NCBI GenBank assembly: GCA_027924585.1
Contig: BSBM01000486.1
Location: 43,270,501 to 43,334,500, forward strand
Length of the DNA: 64,000 bases
DNA from: Larix kaempferi
Lineage: Eukaryota > Streptophyta > Pinopsida > Pinales > Pinaceae
Direction: 5' to 3'
Shown: positions 58,491 to 64,000 of the stretch, in pieces
How positions within the stretch are numbered: position 1 is the first letter of the stretch
How the letters are laid out: each line of letters opens with the position of its first letter
Program-made: the position numbers and the translations under genes
Notes under the pieces: model-generated
Told to the model about the DNA's origin: nothing
Database searches by the model: none
What the model saw: only the letters and a program-made list of their open reading frames with translations

Positions 58491-59280
58491 AGCTTAGTTA
58501 ATGTTGAAAATGATGAAGGTGGCAACCATTCTATTGCAGAAAATGAAGAAGATTGTGAAGATGTTGGTGAAGAGAGTAGAAATCAAGGTGTATCATAACT
58601 GAAGAGATGAGTGAACTAACAAAGTAATTTGAATTTGAAGCTGGGATTGGTCAAGAAAGGATTATGGATAAAGAAGTTCTACAATTCATCAAAGTAATGG
58701 AATTAATTCAAGGAAATATGAAAGGAGGAATGGTGCATAAGGATTCTACAACCATAGATAGCATTGAAATTGAGTTTGAGAAGTTGGCAATAAGGTTGGA
58801 TATTACAATAAAAAATGAAGAAAATGAAGCTCTGACAACCATGGAAGATGAAAGCAAATTAAAAAATATTCTCACTAGGAATTTGGATTGTGAAGATAAG
58901 GACTCCTACATTGTTAAGGAGTACGTACATGAGAAAAAGGTCCCTGGTGTTGATTCCGCAACATAAAAGAAGAAAGAGAAAAGTCTAAATGTTGCAAAAT
59001 CAAAAGAATATAGCAATCTCAATAAAGAAGTGAAAACAAAGATGAAAGAGAAAGGATCGGAAGTAGCATATAATAGGAAAGAAATCACGAGTGAGGAATT
59101 TCTTCAAAATGTCAAAGAGCTGAAATAGATTGAAGATATTATAAGAGGAATCATAGAGTCACCACTGATCTATGGCTATGCATGTATGGAAGACCTAATC
59201 TGGGCACTCGGTAAGACAAAAGAAGAGGAATATGGAGCCCAAAGATCCAATCTTTTATATATTAATGGAAACCTGTGAAT
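58491..59280 (+). pseudogene. Unrecognised acidic/lysine-rich coding remnant
   Basis: Continues from copy 1 with frames 58407-58598 and 58664-58966. Sequence such as ENDEGGNHSIAENEEDCEDV, QFIKVMELIQGNMKGGMV and EIEFEKLAIRLDITIKNEEN is highly charged. Stops separate the pieces, and reading continues weakly to about 59270 (DIIRGIIESPLIYGYACM). No domain recognised; low complexity means it may be weakly coding at best. Confidence 0.35.
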
Positions 59281-60520
59281 GTGTGCAAGATATATCTAGA
59301 ATTAAGATAATCATTCTAAAATTTCAAGTGAAGAAGTAATGATGCTTTTAGCCATTAAGTTTTGTATAAAAACATATTTGGCCAATTGATTCTTAGCAAG
59401 AAGAAAAATACAATGGGAATAGAGGAAAAGCTTACCTTTCTATAAGAATGACTATTAAATCCAAAGTATGATTAACAACATTTCTAAGAAGGAAAGGCAC
59501 TAAATGAAGATAAAGTAGAGGAAAAGCTTGTTGTTACAACGATCATGATAAAAGAAAAAATGTTTAGTAATTCATATTTTAAAGAAAGTTGCACATGTAG
59601 AGAAAGGAGAAGGAAATAGCATGATTACTGCTACATATAGAAAGGTAAAGCTCTAAAAATGCATGTTTCTTCTAGAGGTGTAGGAGATTGATGTAGTTAG
59701 GGATATTATAGAAGAAACATAAATCATGGGGATAACAAGAACATTTATTAATAGAGTTGAAGGAATTAGTGAAAATGCACTATGGTAAAATCACAAACCA
59801 TCCATTTGATGTAGGCAATAATGTAGGCAAAAAGAGATGATGTAGGAGATATTGGAAGAATGTCATGTGAGAGATTTTGGAAAGGAACTATGGAAATTTG
59901 CGAGACGTTGAAGGAGGAAACCTTGGCGCTTACTAGTTCCTTTCATGATATGACTATTTTGATTGTAGGCATGGAGAATATGGACATTGAACTCTTCTAA
60001 CAATAAAATTTTTGACTGTAGGCATGGAGACTATGGAAATTGAACTCAATTATTTTTTGGACTGAGGTTACCTTTACATATAACAACATTAATAATAACT
60101 AGCAGCCACTAAAAACACTTGGTAACTTGGCTTCCGCTTGAACTCATACAAAAAACCAAAACAACAACCATTTATCACATGCCATATAATTTATCCTAAA
60201 AACCCAAATATCACATGGTTGATTATTTATCCTAAAAACCCAAATGGTAAAGCCAACATTCAATTATTTTTGCATAAGCTCTTTATTTCTTGACAATATG
60301 CTCCGATTATGTGGTACACCCACTTCTTCAAGTGGAAATTTTGACAACATTGATTCTCACTTTCAACTAGAGAAACCTTATTCCTTTGTTTTGTTGTGCA
60401 AGGATAAATAGGAGAAAAGCTCAATTGGGGATAGTTGGAAAGTCATGGATCCCAACTTTTCAACTTCCTTAAATTCTCTTTATTTAGCATTTTTTTTCAA
60501 ATTTACATTTGAGCTATGTA
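59281..60520. other. No gene seen
   Basis: AT-rich sequence without a credible frame. Small local duplications occur: TGTAGGCATGGAGA twice (59966 and 60019) and CCTAAAAACCCAAAT twice (60194 and 60231). Confidence 0.5.
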
Positions 60521-61330
60521 GTAAGGGTACCCATATAGGGGTAGGGTACATGTGCCCATACCGAGTACACATACCAAGTACTTGGGCATAGGTACGATAG
60601 TACCATATCATACCTTGCCATACTATGTATAGTGTTTCGATAACAGAGACATCAGCTAAAAAAATGGGTCCTTGTGGTCAAAATGGTATGGCGTACCCAA
60701 TGTTTGGGTACGCCAACACTCAACCATTTAAAAATCCGTCGTCGATTTGGTTAATTTAATTAAAAAAATAAATGTGGAACTCACCACAACCGTGAACACT
60801 ATGTATCTATCCTTTATCACTGTTCTCAAAACATTTCATTGTTTCACTTTCAATGTTTCATAACTATCATTGCTCATGAGAACTGACGAACAATTAACAC
60901 TTGACAACAGACACTCTAATTGGGCGGACAGTCGCATTCTTCATCGGGGCGAACATCAGTATTTTAGTCGTGGACAACATCGAAGATAGTTTCCATGGTG
61001 GACTAGGGACGGTAGACTAAGCAAACTTCAAACAAATCACATCCAGGTATACTTTATAATATATAATTTATACTATAATATAGAGTTTATAATTTATAAT
61101 AATATAAATAATATAATTTATAATAATATAATTTATAATAATTATAAAAATATAATTTATTATATTTTGTTCTTACTCTCTTTAAATATATATTACTTTC
61201 ACTTACTCGAGTCTGCTTCAAAAAGTGGCGTTTCCATCCCCATACTTGTACCCATAAATGTTCATGTTTTTTTCCCATACCTGTACCAGTCAATGTTTCA
61301 TGTTTTTTCATTTTTTAATACATAAATTTT
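60520..61330. repeat. GTACC-rich segment, perfect hairpin and AT-rich run
   Basis: 60525-60630 is dense in GTACC/GGTAC and CCCATAC motifs. TGGCGTACCCAA (60689-60700) and TTGGGTACGCCA (60704-60715) form a perfect 12-bp hairpin with a 3-base loop. 61040-61165 is almost pure A/T (TATAATTTATAATA). GTACC motifs return at 61249 and 61285. It may be a non-autonomous DNA element; its ends are not defined. Confidence 0.45.
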
Positions 61331-61639
61331 AATTGTTTTTCAATGTAATTTCTTTATACAATTACATTTCCCATGCGTTCATATGACCAGGGCTAACTAA
61401 AAAACTTCCCTACCTTAATAAGGGGTAGAAGATGTATGGTATCCCATCCGCTAGTAAAAGAGTTTTTAGATAGTCCCTTCACTAGTTGTTGACCAGCTAG
61501 TTGAGCACCCATTAGCGCAAGACTTGACGGAGAGTCAGGAAATCACTGTGACAGTCAAGGATCAAGTTAGGGAGGTCATTCAGCAGTACAAGGATTTCAG
61601 GCTGAAGATCAATGAATACACCATGTCCAGCTGAAGTGG

Positions 61640-62507
61640 CTCGAGGGCGAGCCACAAGATTTTGTTGGGGGCATGTTGGTAGGCAGGTTTGGACAAGCTA
61701 GCTGTGCAGTATAGCAGATAATGCACAAGGTCAAAGATGTCACACAACGAGGAAAGTCGCACACAAGTCGGAGATAATATTACTTTTTGTATTTTTGGTC
61801 ATTTTGGACCGCATTGTGCAGGTTAAGGGTCATTTTTTTGTAAATCTTGTTAGAAAGTAGTTAGACGGTTGCCTAAGTGGACCATGAATGTAAAGGTGCA
61901 AGCCTATAAATAGATATAGCATTGCGAGTGGTAGGATCATCCTGCGAGTTAGTGAGTAGTGTGTCATGATCATTTTTGGATAGTGATATTGATCTTTTGA
62001 ACCTGTGTATGCGACAGAAGAACTGTGTTGATGTATCTGTATTTTGTTACGGAGGTTAATATGATATGACGGAGTTTGAGCAGAATCATTATGTCTTTTC
62101 CTATTTTCATGCTATGAATGTATCTGCGATATGAATATGTGAATGATGTGATGTTTCCTTGCTCTAAATGAAGTTATATTGTTAGATCTATTTGCGCATT
62201 AATGGTTTTTGATGATAATGAGATCCTATGAATGATAGTGTGATTCAATTTAATGCCTACGATGAATAGTTATACCCGTTGAATAATGCTCCACTAAGTT
62301 GATAAGTTGATGCACATGGTCCTCCTTCATTCGGCGGAAACGTGGTTCCGTCAGCTCTCCCTCGAACATCTCGGGTGAGATTTCATCTTCTCTGTAGGTG
62401 TTGCCAGAAGAGCTAAAACCTGTCTGGGCCAGTGCTCAGGGAGATTACGGTGGTTTGGATGTTGACAGAGTGAGGAACCTCTGTCGACTGGGTTTGTGTC
62501 AACAAAG
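61640..62507 (+). repeat. LTR-like stretch with TATA box, adjoining a gypsy 3' end
   Basis: 61470-61640 reads like the tail of a gypsy polyprotein (for example QQYKDFRLKINEYTMS, with a stop). Then comes GTTGGGGGCATGTTGG and promoter-like DNA with TATAAATA at 61905-61912. It may be a partial or solo LTR, but I cannot fix the ends or find a partner. Confidence 0.4.
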
Positions 62508-64000
62508 TGAGGGATAACCTTACTAGTGGTCTTTCAATTTTTTAAAGAATATTCATTGAAGGAATTTTATTTCACATTACAAATAATATGGAGGCTATCA
62601 ATAATGACACATTTTTTAAAATTAATCGAAGTAAAGAGAGAAGTTTTTCTATCTTAAAGAAATAATTTATTGTTAGAATAAGTTGAGGTTGTGATGTCGT
62701 AGAAAAGCATAGAAACATTGGTCGAAGAATTAAAAAAAGGAACACTTGTCAAACCATGAGGAGAGAAAAAGAAAATAAGGGAGATAAAGGAAGAAAAATA
62801 AAATAGAGAAGGAGAAAAGGGTGGAGGAGAATAGAGGATTGAGGGAACACATAAGATGAAGAGGAAGAGTTAGGCTACCTAGTATAAAACTCAAAGGGGA
62901 ATGAAAGTGTGAACTCAAGGGCTTGTCTTGCACTTCCCTTGGGTCTTTGTGTTGGTTGATGGTGAAATTATGTAGAGGATTAAGCTCTTGTTTGCATCAA
63001 GTGGTATAAAAGCAAGAGTTACACCTTGTAGAGTAAGTTCAATCCTATTGAGGAAGGTAGCTTGAAAACTAAGGTTGTGGATAGAGTTGTCTCAGAAGAA
63101 GAATGAATTTAGTTGTAGTTGGGTAGATGTTGTTGAGTCAAAGATTTGAAATTGTGGATAGCTGTAGGAAATAAAATATCACCTTTTAGGTAGAATAATT
63201 GAAGAAAATTTTGACATTTGCAAACGGCTATTAGAATATAGCTCAAATAATGAAGTTGCAAAATGAGAAGTCCATAAACGGTTACAAAAAAAGAGTGAAA
63301 GGTGGTATTATGAGAAATCAAAGGTATTATGGGGAAGAGGCCTTGAAATTTAAGCTTGTTTGGAGTTGAATATTATGGTTATGCTAGAAGAAGTGGAGGC
63401 ATCACAAAGGTTTTCCTAGAAGAAATTGAAGAAGATGACCAAGAAAACCCTTAATCTAGAAAATGTATTAATATTTTAATGAAGGAAAGGATGCCTGTCA
63501 CTAAAGTTGAGGCTTTAGCAGCAATGGAATATATGTTGTTAAGAATGGATGTCTTAGAGCATGGGAGAAATATAGATTTCTTACTTGAAATAGGGTGTAA
63601 TGATTGTGATGGTGAATCTGGGATTATTTAGTATTCCCAATATGAAGGTAAGTCCTTCATAGATGTCCCTTGGGGAACTCAAGTTGAATTTGGTAAAGCG
63701 TTGGAGGAATATTATGCATGTAGTGATGTGAACCAAGAATTTGAGATTGCGAGTGAAAATGACACTACTTGGTTTGCAACAATTAAAGTGGAAGAAAGTC
63801 AATATGGTGAGGGAGAGTACTTCCAAGTACAAAAGGAGCAACACGCTTTTTATTTTTTTCAACGATAGAAGGGAATGTTTTTGTCAAATCAATGATTCTG
63901 AATCAATGTATGGAGAGCCATTGGAGGACATGCAATTGAGGGAAAATCGTTATGTTGATGATTTTTATGTTTGTAATTATAAAGGTAGAAATGAAGTAAG
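62508..64000 (+). repeat. Unrecognised duplicated sequence, copy 2 (runs off the window)
   Basis: Second copy of 56996-58490, including the TGGTATAAAAGCAAGAG site near 63002 and the protein-like stretch MEYMLLRMDVLEHGRNIDF, FIDVPWGTQVEFGKALEEYY and NDTTWFATIKVEESQYGEGE. Both copies share a TAG after GII. Differences between copies change amino acids about as freely as expected for neutral drift. Confidence 0.6.

Noticed and set aside
58065-63862. Hydrophobic minus-strand frames in both copies of the duplicated sequence (58065-58328 and 63581-63862)
   Set aside because: They are the reverse of the plus-strand protein-like stretch. Similarity between copies follows from the duplication.

Overview
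This window looks like intergenic DNA from a large, repeat-rich plant nuclear genome, most likely a gymnosperm. Nearly everything in it is transposable-element sequence on both strands, broken by stops and frameshifts. The retroelement protein signatures (copia RNase H, a Tat-type gag and pol, a plant mobile domain gene) are plant types. The conifer/gymnosperm guess rests on remembered similarity of those proteins, not on a search. I see no intact host gene, no rRNA or tRNA gene, and nothing bacterial.

The layout is a stack of nested insertions, named here as follows. G2 is a minus-strand Ty3/gypsy element now split into pieces (15759-16381, 39697-40793 and probably a leader near 56776). Into it went three elements: G1, a plus-strand Ty3/gypsy element with about 4-kb LTRs (3665-15758); T, a 23-kb minus-strand Tat-like gypsy element (16382-39696); and C2, a plus-strand copia element (40794-56775).

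These were then hit again. The start of G1's left LTR is replaced by one end of X, a DNA-transposon-like element (1-3664) with a spliced, broken DDE-like gene. T carries C1, a 7.1-kb copia element (19356-26491) with a perfect 5-bp target duplication. C2 carries L, a short element with long LTRs (41986-48863), and three solo LTRs: S-A, 50186-51632; S-B, 53098-53880; S-C, 54082-55889. All three solo LTRs have perfect 5-bp duplications.

T is the most unusual element. Read on the minus strand it has a 5' LTR, a GC-rich leader, gag, protease, a proline-rich linker with extra zinc-knuckle-like motifs, RT, RNase H, integrase and a second RNase H-like domain. Its 3' region holds satellite-like repeats and, on the opposite strand, a plant mobile domain pseudogene with a TATA-like box and a phase-consistent intron.

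The right end (56776-64000) is less clear. It holds an unrecognised coding-like sequence present twice (56996-58490 and 62508-64000), GTACC-rich and AT-rich DNA, and an LTR-like stretch with a TATA box. All copies of known pol genes are inactive by sequence. The activity visible here is insertion, LTR-LTR recombination and decay.
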